Positions 8,452 through 16,422 of a DNA stretch of 64,000 nt are shown piece after piece. The stretch is from positions 62,001 to 126,000 of the forward strand of contig NZ_PJIL01000001.1 of NCBI RefSeq assembly GCF_002929335.1, given 5' to 3'. This DNA is from Arthrobacter sp. Y81. Lineage in GTDB: Bacteria; Actinomycetota; Actinomycetes; Actinomycetales; Micrococcaceae. The first letter of the stretch is position 1. Each line of letters opens with the position of its first letter. The notes under the pieces are model-generated. The model did no database searches. It had not been told where the DNA came from and saw only the letters and a list, made by a program, of their open reading frames with translations. The position numbers were made by a program, and so were the translations under genes.

Positions 8452-9246
8452 ATGGACCTTGAATCAATCATGTTTCCGTTCAAGTGGCTGGTGTCAGTCA
8501 TCATGGTGGGCTTCCATGGCGGGCTGAGCGCCATTGGCATGCCGGCGGCCGACGGCTGGACGTGGTCGCTGTCCATCATCGGCCTGGTGCTGGTCATCCG
8601 TGCTGCCCTGATCCCGGTCTTCCTGAAGCAGCTCGACGCCCAGCGCCGGATGCGGTTACTCCAGCCGGACCTCAAAAAGCTGCAGGAAAAATACCGCGGC
8701 AAGACCGACCAGCTCTCCCGCCAGGCCATGGCGCAGGAACAGATGGCTATGTACAAGAAGCACGGCACCAACCCCTTTTCGGCCTGCCTGCCCATGCTCA
8801 TCCAGGTGCCGTTCTTCCTGGCCCTGTTCCAGGTGCTCTCCGGCATCAGCACTGCTGCGCACCAAGCCGAAGGCATCGGGGCCATGAGCCACGAGCAGGT
8901 GGTGCAGTTCGATGAGTCCACTATTTTCGGCGCCCCGCTGTCCGCGGCACTACTCCATGGCACGCCCCCGGGCGGCAACCCCGTGGCGGTCGCAGTACTG
9001 GCCATCGTGATGATCCTCGCCATGACGGCCGCGCAGTTCATCACGCAGAAGCTGATCATGGCCAGAACCATGTCCGACGAGGCCACGGAGACTCCGTTCA
9101 TGCGCCAACAGAAGGCCATCCTCTATGTCCTGCCGGTCATCTTCGGCGCGGGCGGCATCGTGTTCCCCATCGGCGTCCTGATCTACTGGACCACCACCAA
9201 CCTCTGGACCCTGGCGCAACAGTTCTTCGTCAGGCCAGCGGCATAA
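8452..9246 (+). CDS. YidC/Oxa1-family membrane protein insertase
   Basis: This 264-residue protein has the Oxa1/YidC core: a first membrane segment near residues 10-25, VIRAALIPVFLKQ with the conserved Arg near 47, a cytoplasmic hairpin rich in Lys/Gln (LQPDLKKLQEKYRGK), and the family signature GTNPFSACLPMLIQVPFF near 105-123, followed by three more membrane segments and a short C-terminus (TTTNLWTLAQQFFV). It inserts proteins into the membrane alone or with SecYEG. The main yidC normally sits in rpmH-rnpA near the origin; this copy stands alone after tRNA genes, so it is probably a second paralogue. The ATG at 8452 has GGGGGAGGGG upstream; an earlier ATG at 8425 lacks one. Confidence 0.88.
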   Translation: MDLESIMFPFKWLVSVIMVGFHGGLSAIGMPAADGWTWSLSIIGLVLVIRAALIPVFLKQLDAQRRMRLLQPDLKKLQEKYRGKTDQLSRQAMAQEQMAMYKKHGTNPFSACLPMLIQVPFFLALFQVLSGISTAAHQAEGIGAMSHEQVVQFDESTIFGAPLSAALLHGTPPGGNPVAVAVLAIVMILAMTAAQFITQKLIMARTMSDEATETPFMRQQKAILYVLPVIFGAGGIVFPIGVLIYWTTTNLWTLAQQFFVRPAA

Positions 9247-9339
9247 AGCCAGCTGCCTGGCCGGGCCGCAGCCTGAACCTGCAGGGTCCTGGCCCTTAAG
9301 CCCACCGCGAGCACGCTGCCGTTCCCAGCTTCGGTGGGA

Positions 9340-9345
9340 CAGAAT
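9340..9345 (+). promoter_or_regulatory. -10 box of a likely leaderless promoter
   Basis: CAGAAT ends six bases before the ATG at 9352 and no ribosome binding site is visible. Confidence 0.4.
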
Positions 9346-9351
9346 GGGTCA

Positions 9352-10011
9352 ATGACGCGCATCGCAATCATCGGCGGCCACGGCAAAGTGGCTTTGGAAC
9401 TGGCCAGAATCCTCGCGGCGGACGGTGAGGACGTCACGTCCTTCTTCCGCAACCCGGACCATACGGAGGACGTCGCGGCGACAGGCGCCACGCCGTCGGT
9501 CCTGGACGTTGAACACACGACGCCGGCGGAACTCGCCGGCGCCCTTCGCGGCCATGACGCCGTGGTGTGGTCCGCCGGTGCCGGCGGCGGTAACCCCGAC
9601 CGCACTTATGCGGTGGACCGGGACGCCGCCATCCGTTCGATGGACGCGGCGGCGGAGGCCGGCGTCGGGCGCTACATCATGGTGTCCTACTTCGGTGCAG
9701 GACCCGACCACGGAGCTCCCGCTGACAACAGCTTCCACGCCTACGCCGAGGCGAAAGCCGCCGCGGACCAATACCTGCGCGGCACGGACCTGGCCTGGAC
9801 CATCCTGGGGCCCGGGTCGCTGACGGACGGGCCGGGCAACGGGCTGATCGACGTCAACCCGGCCGACACCTCCGCGGGCACTGCCACATCACGCGCCAAC
9901 GTGGCCCTCGTAACGGCCGCCGTCCTGGGTTTGCCGGAAACCGCCGGCCGCACCATCGAATTCCGGGACGGTACCCTGCCGGTCGCCGCGGCGCTGGAGC
10001 CCGGCAACTAA
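9352..10011 (+). CDS. NAD(P)-binding atypical short-chain dehydrogenase
   Basis: The 219-residue protein opens with a Rossmann nucleotide-binding loop (IAIIGGHGKVALELA, residues 4-18; GGxGxxA form of atypical SDRs), has an Asn/Ser-rich central sheet (VVWSAGAGGG), a YIMVSYFGAG strand, and a HAYAEAKAAADQYL helix carrying the Tyr/Lys pair position seen in NAD(P)-binding epimerase-like proteins. The family (NmrA/YwnB-like) includes reductases and redox sensors; substrate unknown. A leaderless start at the ATG at 9352 is likely. It is a single-gene unit between yidC and the antiporter. Confidence 0.8.
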   Translation: MTRIAIIGGHGKVALELARILAADGEDVTSFFRNPDHTEDVAATGATPSVLDVEHTTPAELAGALRGHDAVVWSAGAGGGNPDRTYAVDRDAAIRSMDAAAEAGVGRYIMVSYFGAGPDHGAPADNSFHAYAEAKAAADQYLRGTDLAWTILGPGSLTDGPGNGLIDVNPADTSAGTATSRANVALVTAAVLGLPETAGRTIEFRDGTLPVAAALEPGN

Positions 10012-10100
10012 ACGGGGAGTAGCGCCGGCCCGCACCCGATATCGTGGAGGAGGTGCCTGCGCATCCCCGCGGGCACTTCCACTTCGGGGAAAGTGAGCAC

Positions 10101-11672
10101 ATGGACCAGCTTGCACTCATTATCGGGCTCCTGCTTGCCACGGTGGTGGCCGTGGGCCTGGGGGACCGGCTCCGGCTGCCCTATCCGGTGCTCATGCTGA
10201 TCCTGGCGGCATCGCTGACGTTAATCCCCGGCTTTCCGGAAATGGACATCTCGCCCGAGCTGATCCTGCCCATCTTCCTGCCGCCGCTCCTGTTCGCCAC
10301 CGCCCAACGCAGCTCGTGGGCTGTCTTCCGGGTCCGTTGGCGCACGCTGATCATGCTCGCCGTGGCCCTGGTGATCGTGTCCACCGCCGCGGTGGCCGGG
10401 GCGGCCTGGCTCATGATCCCGGGAATCGGGATCCCCACTGCCATCGCCCTGGGCGCCATGGTGGCCCCGCCGGACCCCGTGGCCGTGGAATCCGTGGCCG
10501 GCCGGGTGCACATGCCGCGGCGGCTCATCACCGTCCTGCAGAGCGAGGGCCTCTTCAACGACGCCGCCGCCATCGTCATCTTCCAGGCCGCCGTTGCCGC
10601 CGCCGTATCAGGCAGCAGGATCGGGCCCGACGTCGTCCTCAAGTTCCTCGTGGGGGCTGCGGTTGCGGTGCTGGTCGGTATCGCCATGGGCTGGGTCACG
10701 GCGCTGATCACGCGGCTCGTGGCGTCCATGGTGGCGCGCAGCGCGGTCACCTTGGTGGTGCCCTTCGCGGCCTACATCCTCGCCGAGGAGGTGCACGCCT
10801 CCGGCGTGATCGCCGTCGTCGTCACCGCCCTGGAGATGCAGCGCCACTCGCGGCCCCAGGACGCCGCCGAGAGGGTCACGCGCACGGCCTTCTGGGACGT
10901 GGTGGAGCTGCTGGTCACAGGGCTGGCGTTCGGGCTGGTGGGACTGGAAATCCGCCACGTCATCCACGACGAAGGCACTGAAATCTACGGGATGATCGGA
11001 ACCGCGGTGGTGGTGTGCATCATTGTGTTCGCCGTCCGGTTCCTGTGGCTCGCCCTCCTGGCGGCCTCGGCGCGCAAGCGGGAGAACCTGCTGCAGCCCA
11101 CGTCGGCCAAGGAGGTCCTGATCCTGACCTGGTGCGGCATGCGGGGCCTTGCGACGCTGGCGCTTGCCCTGGCCCTGCCCCTGACCTTGGCGGACGGCAC
11201 TCCCTTCCCGGCGCGTGACCAGCTGCTGGTCATCGCCTGCGCGGTGCTGCTGGCCACCCTGGTGCTGCCCGGCCTGACGCTGCCCTGGCTGATGAAGGTG
11301 CTGAAGGCCACCGGGGACGGTTCGGAGGAACGCGACGCCGCCCGGGTGCTCGCCAAGCGGGCGCAGCAGGCCGCCGTCGCCGCCCTGAAGGACAACGACC
11401 TCATGAAGGAGCTCCCGCCGGAGAAGGTGGCGTTGGTCAAGGAGAAGATGACGCGCCTGCATGCGGAGCTCCTGGATGGAAGCCTGAAGAACGAATCGGT
11501 GGGGGAGAAGCGCAAGCGCGGCCGCGAACTGGCCATTGCCGTGCAGACCATTGCGCTCGACGCCGCCCGCCAGGAAGTGGTGGCGGCCCGGAACGAACCG
11601 GACATGGACCCGGAAGTCGCGGACCGCGTGCTCCGCCAGCTGGACCTGCGCACCATGATCATGCCGGAGTAG
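10101..11672 (+). CDS. CPA1-family Na+/H+ antiporter
   Basis: The 523-residue protein has about 12 membrane segments. The ion-binding region is visible as MVAPPDPVAVESV near residues 118-130 and SEGLFNDAAAIVIF near 145-160, the paired motifs of CPA1 exchangers. A C-terminal cytoplasmic region of about 130 residues is rich in charged helices (EERDAARVLAKRAQQA). It would exchange Na+ or K+ for protons to control cytoplasmic pH. The ATG at 10101 follows GGGGAAAGTGAG; an upstream ATG at 10044 would add a non-hydrophobic extension and is less likely. Confidence 0.9.
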   Translation: MDQLALIIGLLLATVVAVGLGDRLRLPYPVLMLILAASLTLIPGFPEMDISPELILPIFLPPLLFATAQRSSWAVFRVRWRTLIMLAVALVIVSTAAVAGAAWLMIPGIGIPTAIALGAMVAPPDPVAVESVAGRVHMPRRLITVLQSEGLFNDAAAIVIFQAAVAAAVSGSRIGPDVVLKFLVGAAVAVLVGIAMGWVTALITRLVASMVARSAVTLVVPFAAYILAEEVHASGVIAVVVTALEMQRHSRPQDAAERVTRTAFWDVVELLVTGLAFGLVGLEIRHVIHDEGTEIYGMIGTAVVVCIIVFAVRFLWLALLAASARKRENLLQPTSAKEVLILTWCGMRGLATLALALALPLTLADGTPFPARDQLLVIACAVLLATLVLPGLTLPWLMKVLKATGDGSEERDAARVLAKRAQQAAVAALKDNDLMKELPPEKVALVKEKMTRLHAELLDGSLKNESVGEKRKRGRELAIAVQTIALDAARQEVVAARNEPDMDPEVADRVLRQLDLRTMIMPE

Positions 11673-11692
11673 GTCACTCCCGCCGAAGATGC

Positions 11693-12895
11693 CTAGGCCG
11701 GGGCCGCGAGCTCCAGGTCCAGGGTGTTTTTCTCGACATAGTCCAGGGCGCACCGGACGGCACCCACGGTCACGATCGAGTCGCCGAGAGGGGAAACCGC
11801 CACCGTCGGGGGAGTGGCCGTGAACTCCGTCAGCCGCTTGGCGATCGGTTCGAGCAGCACGCCTGCCGAGTTTGCCACGGCACCGCCGATGACCACCAGT
11901 TCGGGGTTGATCATGGTGGCCACGGCCCCGATGACCCTGGCCATCCTGTCTGCCAGCCGGTCGAGGATTTTCAGGGCAACGGCGTCTCCGGCGGCGGCAG
12001 CGGCGAAAACGTGCTCCGCCTCGACGCCTCCGCCGGAGTGCTCACGAAGTGAGGTTTTGGCCTTGCCGGCAAGAGCGTCTGCGGCCCACCCCCTCGCCAG
12101 GGACGCGATGCCGAAGGTGTCGCCCACGCCCTCCACCATGTCGAGGAAGGCAAGCTCACCGGCACCGCCGCCGCGTCCGTGCAGCAGCCGCCCGCCGTCG
12201 ATCACTCCCGAACCCAGGCGTTCACTGGCGAGGATGACCACGACGTCATCCACGCCGGCGGCCGCCCCGCGCCAGCGGTCGCCCAGGGCAGCGAGGTTGG
12301 CGTCGTTTTCCAGCAGCACAGTCCACCCGCGCCGGTCCAGCAGCGCCGCCTTCAGGCCGACGTCGAACAGTCCCCAGAAGTGCTGGGTCACCAGCACGTC
12401 GCCGTTGCGGTCCACCGGGGCCGCGATGCCGGCGCAGACGGCGAGCACGGAGTCAGGGGAGGCCCCCACGCCGTGCAGGGCCATCATGGCGGTCCGGTCA
12501 ATGACGGCGATCCGTTCCTCGGCCGAAATTTCGGCACCGGCGAACGGCTGGCTGGACCGGCCCAGGGCTTTGCCGCGGAGATCGGATACCACCACCGTGG
12601 CCTTGGAGATGCCCACGTCCATGCCCAGGACATAGCCTGCGCGCTCGTTGAGCTCGAACCGCCGGGCCGGCCTGCCTTTCTGGTAGCCGCCAAATGCCCG
12701 CTGGTTTTCCAGCTCCGTGATCCAGCCGCGCTGCATGAGGTCCTCGCACACGGAAATTGCGGTGGCCCGGGTGAGTCCGGTGGCTTCCATGACTTCCGTG
12801 ACGGTCACCGCCTGCGAGGCGCGCATGAATTCCAGCACTGCTCCGGCGCTCACGCGCCGCAACAGCTGGGGCGTTGCAGCAGTCATTTCAGACAT
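11693..12895 (-). CDS. ROK-family transcriptional repressor
   Basis: The 400-residue protein has an N-terminal winged helix-turn-helix (about residues 12-70; VTVTEVMEATGLTRATAISV) and a ROK sugar-kinase-like domain starting at VLGMDVGISKATVVV near 95. The zinc-binding CxCGxxGC motif of ROK kinases is not present; the equivalent stretch reads GVGDTFGIASL, so it is a regulator, not a kinase, and lacks the usual metal site. The ATG at 12895 has AGAGAGG upstream. It is divergent from an alpha-glucoside importer operon and very likely represses it, with a sugar as inducer (inference from context). Confidence 0.9.
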   Translation of the reverse strand: MSEMTAATPQLLRRVSAGAVLEFMRASQAVTVTEVMEATGLTRATAISVCEDLMQRGWITELENQRAFGGYQKGRPARRFELNERAGYVLGMDVGISKATVVVSDLRGKALGRSSQPFAGAEISAEERIAVIDRTAMMALHGVGASPDSVLAVCAGIAAPVDRNGDVLVTQHFWGLFDVGLKAALLDRRGWTVLLENDANLAALGDRWRGAAAGVDDVVVILASERLGSGVIDGGRLLHGRGGGAGELAFLDMVEGVGDTFGIASLARGWAADALAGKAKTSLREHSGGGVEAEHVFAAAAAGDAVALKILDRLADRMARVIGAVATMINPELVVIGGAVANSAGVLLEPIAKRLTEFTATPPTVAVSPLGDSIVTVGAVRCALDYVEKNTLDLELAAPA

Positions 12896-12935
12896 GGTGT
12901 TGACCTCTCTGTGCTTTGCACCACATAATACTTGA

Positions 12936-12954
12936 GGAACTAAATTTAGATTCC
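12936..12954. promoter_or_regulatory. Candidate operator of the ROK repressor
   Basis: An AT-rich imperfect palindrome, perfect core CTAAATTTAG (12940-12949) flanked by GGAA and TTCC, stands out in the GC-rich divergent region between the ROK gene and the importer operon. ROK/XylR-type repressors commonly bind AT-rich palindromes. Confidence 0.5.
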
Positions 12955-13042
12955 ATATAAACTTAGACCATGTGGACCGGACGGCCGCCGACCACTGGCT
13001 TGACTTCCAGCCCTTCACTCAGCCTTTTGCAAAGGAGCAACT

Positions 13043-13123
13043 GTGAACCGCATCCTGAAGCACTGCCCGCCCGGACCCCGGCACCAGCGCCGCCACTCCC
13101 GCACGTCAGCCCCCGTCCTGTGA
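13043..13123 (+). CDS. Possible 26-residue leader peptide, overlapping the binding-protein start
   Basis: A GTG at 13043 lies 6-7 bases after AAAGGAG, the best ribosome binding site in the region. The frame runs 26 codons, rich in His, Arg and Pro, and its TGA stop overlaps the GTG start of the binding-protein gene at 13120 (GTGA). The binding-protein start itself has no Shine-Dalgarno, so the small frame may carry ribosomes onto it by coupling. Alternatively a sequencing frameshift hides a single longer N-terminus. Confidence 0.4.
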   Translation: MNRILKHCPPGPRHQRRHSRTSAPVL

Positions 13124-14421
13124 ACGCCGCCGTGCCCGCATCACTCCTGAGCAGGCGTTCGCTGCTCCGGGCCGCCGGCCTGGCCGGGGCCGCCGCCATG
13201 ATTCCCCTGACCGGCTGCGCGTCGCCGTCCGGCCCGCAGAACGGCGTCACCACCCTGCGCTTCATGCAGAACAAGCCCGAGGTGGTGGCCTACTTCAACC
13301 AGGTCATCAAGGACTTCGAGGCGCTGAACCCGGACATCCACGTGGTCCAGGACTTCAATGAGGGCAACTTCGTTCCCGGTCTGGTCCGCAACGATCCTCC
13401 GGATGTGGTGACCCGCGGCTTCGCGCAGGCCACCGCCGATTTCGTCCGGAAAGGCATCTTCGCCGACCTCTCGGACCTGCCCGTGGCCGCCGGCATCGAC
13501 CCGAAAATGCAGGAGCTCATCAGCTCCTGGGGCCAGTACAACGGCAACGAGGTCAGTGCGCTGCCGTTCTCGCTGGCCGCCGCCGGGGTCATCTACAACC
13601 GCGACATCTTCGAGGCGCAGGGTGTCGCCGTCCCCACCACGTGGAGCGGGTTCGTCGCGGCCTGCGAAACGTTCAAGGCCGCCGGCATTGCCCCGATCTA
13701 CGGAACGTACAAAGACACGTGGACCCTCGCCCAGGGCATGTTCGACTATGTGTCCGGCGGCTCGCTGGACGTCGCGGACTTCTTTACCAGGATCAATGCC
13801 AGGGGCGCCCGCATCAGCAAGGACGCGGCCGAGTCGTTCTCCAACAACTTCGGCCCGGCGCTGCCCAAGATGCTGCAGCTCGCGTCCTACGCCCAGAACG
13901 GCGCCGCCAGCAAGAACTATGCGGACGGCAACGCGGCGTTCGCCAAAGGCCAGGCGGCGATGTACCTGCAGGGCCCGTGGGCGCTGTCCCAGCTCGTTTC
14001 AGCCAACAAGAACATCAGGCTCGGGAGCTTCCCGCTGCCGGTGACGGACAACGCCGAGGAAACCAAAGCCCGCGTGAACGTGGACATGGCGCTCTCCATC
14101 ACCCGCAACACGCCCAACATGGCCGCGGCGCAGCGGTTCGTCAACTACCTGCTGGAGCCGTCCGTGGTGAACACGTTCAACGAAAAGAACGCGGCCTTCT
14201 CGCCCCTCAAGGACGCTCCCGCCGTCAGCAACCCGCAGATCAGCGGGCTCGGCGACTCGGTCAAGGAAGGACGCTACTACCAGGGCGCTGCGACCTACTT
14301 CCCGCCGTCAGTGCCCCTGAACAACTACATCCAGTCCTTCGTGTACGGCAAGAACGGCGAGCAGTTCCTTTCAGCGCTCGACGACGAATGGCGCCGCGTT
14401 GCCGAGCGCACCGCAGTCTGA
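13120..14421 (+). CDS. Extracellular sugar-binding lipoprotein of an ABC importer
   Basis: This 433-residue family 1 solute-binding protein begins with a twin-arginine-type lipoprotein signal: SRRSLLRAAGLAG then the lipobox LTGC (Cys33). The mature domain contains FNEGNFVPGLVRNDPPDVV, GVIYNRDIFEAQGV, and MYLQGPWAL, typical of maltose/alpha-glucoside binders. It captures sugar at the outer face for the two permeases encoded next. I place the start at GTG 13120, which overlaps a small upstream frame; GTG 13132 is an alternative. No ATPase gene is in the operon, so a shared MsiK-type ATPase elsewhere is expected. Confidence 0.9.
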   Translation: MNAAVPASLLSRRSLLRAAGLAGAAAMIPLTGCASPSGPQNGVTTLRFMQNKPEVVAYFNQVIKDFEALNPDIHVVQDFNEGNFVPGLVRNDPPDVVTRGFAQATADFVRKGIFADLSDLPVAAGIDPKMQELISSWGQYNGNEVSALPFSLAAAGVIYNRDIFEAQGVAVPTTWSGFVAACETFKAAGIAPIYGTYKDTWTLAQGMFDYVSGGSLDVADFFTRINARGARISKDAAESFSNNFGPALPKMLQLASYAQNGAASKNYADGNAAFAKGQAAMYLQGPWALSQLVSANKNIRLGSFPLPVTDNAEETKARVNVDMALSITRNTPNMAAAQRFVNYLLEPSVVNTFNEKNAAFSPLKDAPAVSNPQISGLGDSVKEGRYYQGAATYFPPSVPLNNYIQSFVYGKNGEQFLSALDDEWRRVAERTAV

Positions 14422-14446
14422 TCCCACCCCGACTCCAGGAGTTCAC

Positions 14447-15400
14447 ATGACTACAACTTCCCGGGTGGCCCAGACAGCCCGTCCCGCAGAAGGCAAGACC
14501 CCGGCCTCGGCCTCCACAGGCACCGGAGCATTCCGGTCCAAGAGCAAGATCGACCCCACGTACTACTGGATGGTGGCGCCGGTACTGGCACTGTTCGCCT
14601 TCTTCATCACCCTGCCGGCACTCGTGGGCGTCTTCTTCAGCCTCACGAACTACGCCGGTTACGGCGACTGGAAGTTCATCGGGCTGATGAACTACGTCAA
14701 CATCTTCAAGGACCCGGCAGTACTGCAGTCCTACATCTTCACCTTCGTGTTCGCCCTGACCACCACAGTGGTGGTCAACGTCGTGGCGCTAGCCATTGCA
14801 CTGGGACTGAACGCGAAAATCAAATGGCGCACCGGCATCCGCACCGTCTTCTTCATCCCCATGGTGCTGTCCGCGCTCATCGTCTCCTTCGTGTTCAACT
14901 ACCTTTTCTCCAATACGCTTCCGGTGCTGGCGGAGCGGTTCGGAATGACCCCGCTCGCCACCAGCATCCTCGCCAATGAGAACCTGGCCTGGATCGCCAT
15001 CGTGGTGGTCACTGTCTGGCAGGCGGCGCCCGGCGCCACCATCATCTACCTGGCAGGACTCCAGAGTGTCCCTTCCGAGGTCTATGAAGCCGCGGACCTG
15101 GACGGTGCCGGCAGTTTCCGCCAGTTCCTCAGCCTGACGCTGCCGCTGATCCTGGGCTACCTGGTGATCAACGTGATCCTCGGGTTCAAGGGCTTCCTGG
15201 GGACCTACGAAATCATCGTGGGCCTCACCGGCGGAGGTCCCGGCATGGCGACGCAGTCCGTGGCCATGCGCATCTTCTCCGGCTTCACGGGCGGCGACTA
15301 CTCCTACCAGATGGCGAACGCCGTCATCTACTTCCTGATCACCCTGCTGATCTCCGTCATCCAGCTGCGCCTCATCCAGCGCCGGGGGGTTTCACTCTAA
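14447..15400 (+). CDS. Sugar ABC transporter permease (MalF/AglF type)
   Basis: The 317-residue protein has six membrane segments starting near residue 42 and the inner-membrane permease EAA loop near residues 205-225 (EVYEAADLDGAGSFRQFLS), which docks the ATPase. CCAGGAG lies upstream of the ATG at 14447. Its TAA overlaps the ATG of the second permease by one base (TAATG), so the two are translationally coupled and form the heterodimeric membrane channel for the sugar delivered by the upstream lipoprotein. Confidence 0.92.
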   Translation: MTTTSRVAQTARPAEGKTPASASTGTGAFRSKSKIDPTYYWMVAPVLALFAFFITLPALVGVFFSLTNYAGYGDWKFIGLMNYVNIFKDPAVLQSYIFTFVFALTTTVVVNVVALAIALGLNAKIKWRTGIRTVFFIPMVLSALIVSFVFNYLFSNTLPVLAERFGMTPLATSILANENLAWIAIVVVTVWQAAPGATIIYLAGLQSVPSEVYEAADLDGAGSFRQFLSLTLPLILGYLVINVILGFKGFLGTYEIIVGLTGGGPGMATQSVAMRIFSGFTGGDYSYQMANAVIYFLITLLISVIQLRLIQRRGVSL

Positions 15401-16314
15401 TGACCGTTTCCACACGCCCCGAGCCCATCACCGGAGCCGCAGCGCCCACCGGCGTCACGCCGGGCTTCCGCAAGAACCGCAAGTCGAACCGCGAGGGCTT
15501 CAAGGTCAACTGGTGGCTCACCGCCCTGATGCTGGTGGCCTCGCTGACCGTCCTTCTGCCGCTGTACTTCACCGTGGCCATGGCACTGAAGTCCCCGGAC
15601 CAGATCGGAACCGGCACGGGCCTCGCCTGGCCCAACCCGATGAACTGGGAAAACTTCGCCGCCGCCTACGTGGCCACCAACTTCCCGCGGGCATTCATGT
15701 CCACCGCGTTTGTTACCGTGCTGAGCGTCCTCGGTTCCCTGGCCTGCAGTTCCCTGGTGGCCTACGCCATTGCCCGGAACTGGAACCACACGTTCTTCCG
15801 GGGCTCGTTCGTCTACCTGCTCTCGGCAATGTTCATTCCCTTCCCGGTGATCATCCTGCCGCTCATCAAGCAGACAGCGCTCCTTGGCCTGGACAACCCG
15901 GCCGGTGTCGTGTTCCTGCACGTACTCGGCGGAATCTCGTTCAACACGCTGCTGTACATTGCCTTCGTACGCTCCATTCCCGTGGAGCTGGAAGAGTCGG
16001 CACGCATGGACGGCGCCACCACGTGGCAGGTGTTCCGCAGGATCATCTTCCCGCTGCTGGCTCCCATGAACGCAACCGTGGGGATCTTCGCCTTCCTCGG
16101 CTCCTGGAATGACTTCCTGCTGCCGCAGATGATGATCGCGGATCCCGCACTGCAGACCCTCCCTGTGGTGCAGATGCTTTTCCAGGGCGAATTCAACACC
16201 AACTACAGCCTCGCCTTCGCGTCGTACCTCATGGCCATGGCGCCAACTCTGGTGGTTTACATCCTCGCGCAACGTTGGGTACTGTCCGGAGTCATGCGCG
16301 GTGCAGTGAAGTAA
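15400..16314 (+). CDS. Sugar ABC transporter permease (MalG/AglG type)
   Basis: The 304-residue partner permease has six membrane segments and an EAA loop around residues 190-210 (ELEESARMDGATTWQVFRR). It starts on the overlapping TAATG with the previous gene. A 108-base spacer with an A-rich stretch separates it from the glucosidase gene; no terminator is visible, so the glucosidase probably belongs to the same transcript. Confidence 0.92.
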   Translation: MTVSTRPEPITGAAAPTGVTPGFRKNRKSNREGFKVNWWLTALMLVASLTVLLPLYFTVAMALKSPDQIGTGTGLAWPNPMNWENFAAAYVATNFPRAFMSTAFVTVLSVLGSLACSSLVAYAIARNWNHTFFRGSFVYLLSAMFIPFPVIILPLIKQTALLGLDNPAGVVFLHVLGGISFNTLLYIAFVRSIPVELEESARMDGATTWQVFRRIIFPLLAPMNATVGIFAFLGSWNDFLLPQMMIADPALQTLPVVQMLFQGEFNTNYSLAFASYLMAMAPTLVVYILAQRWVLSGVMRGAVK

Positions 16315-16422
16315 CCGAAGTAACCGGCGACGCAGCCAGTGAAACAGGCGCAAGGCATCCGGACGCGCCCATCCATTTTTCCCTTTACCAAAAACAACTA
16401 ACCCAAGAAAAGGAAATCTCTT

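Noticed and set aside
9247..9334. Terminator after yidC
   Set aside because: The stretch contains GC-rich short repeats, but no clean stem followed by T residues.
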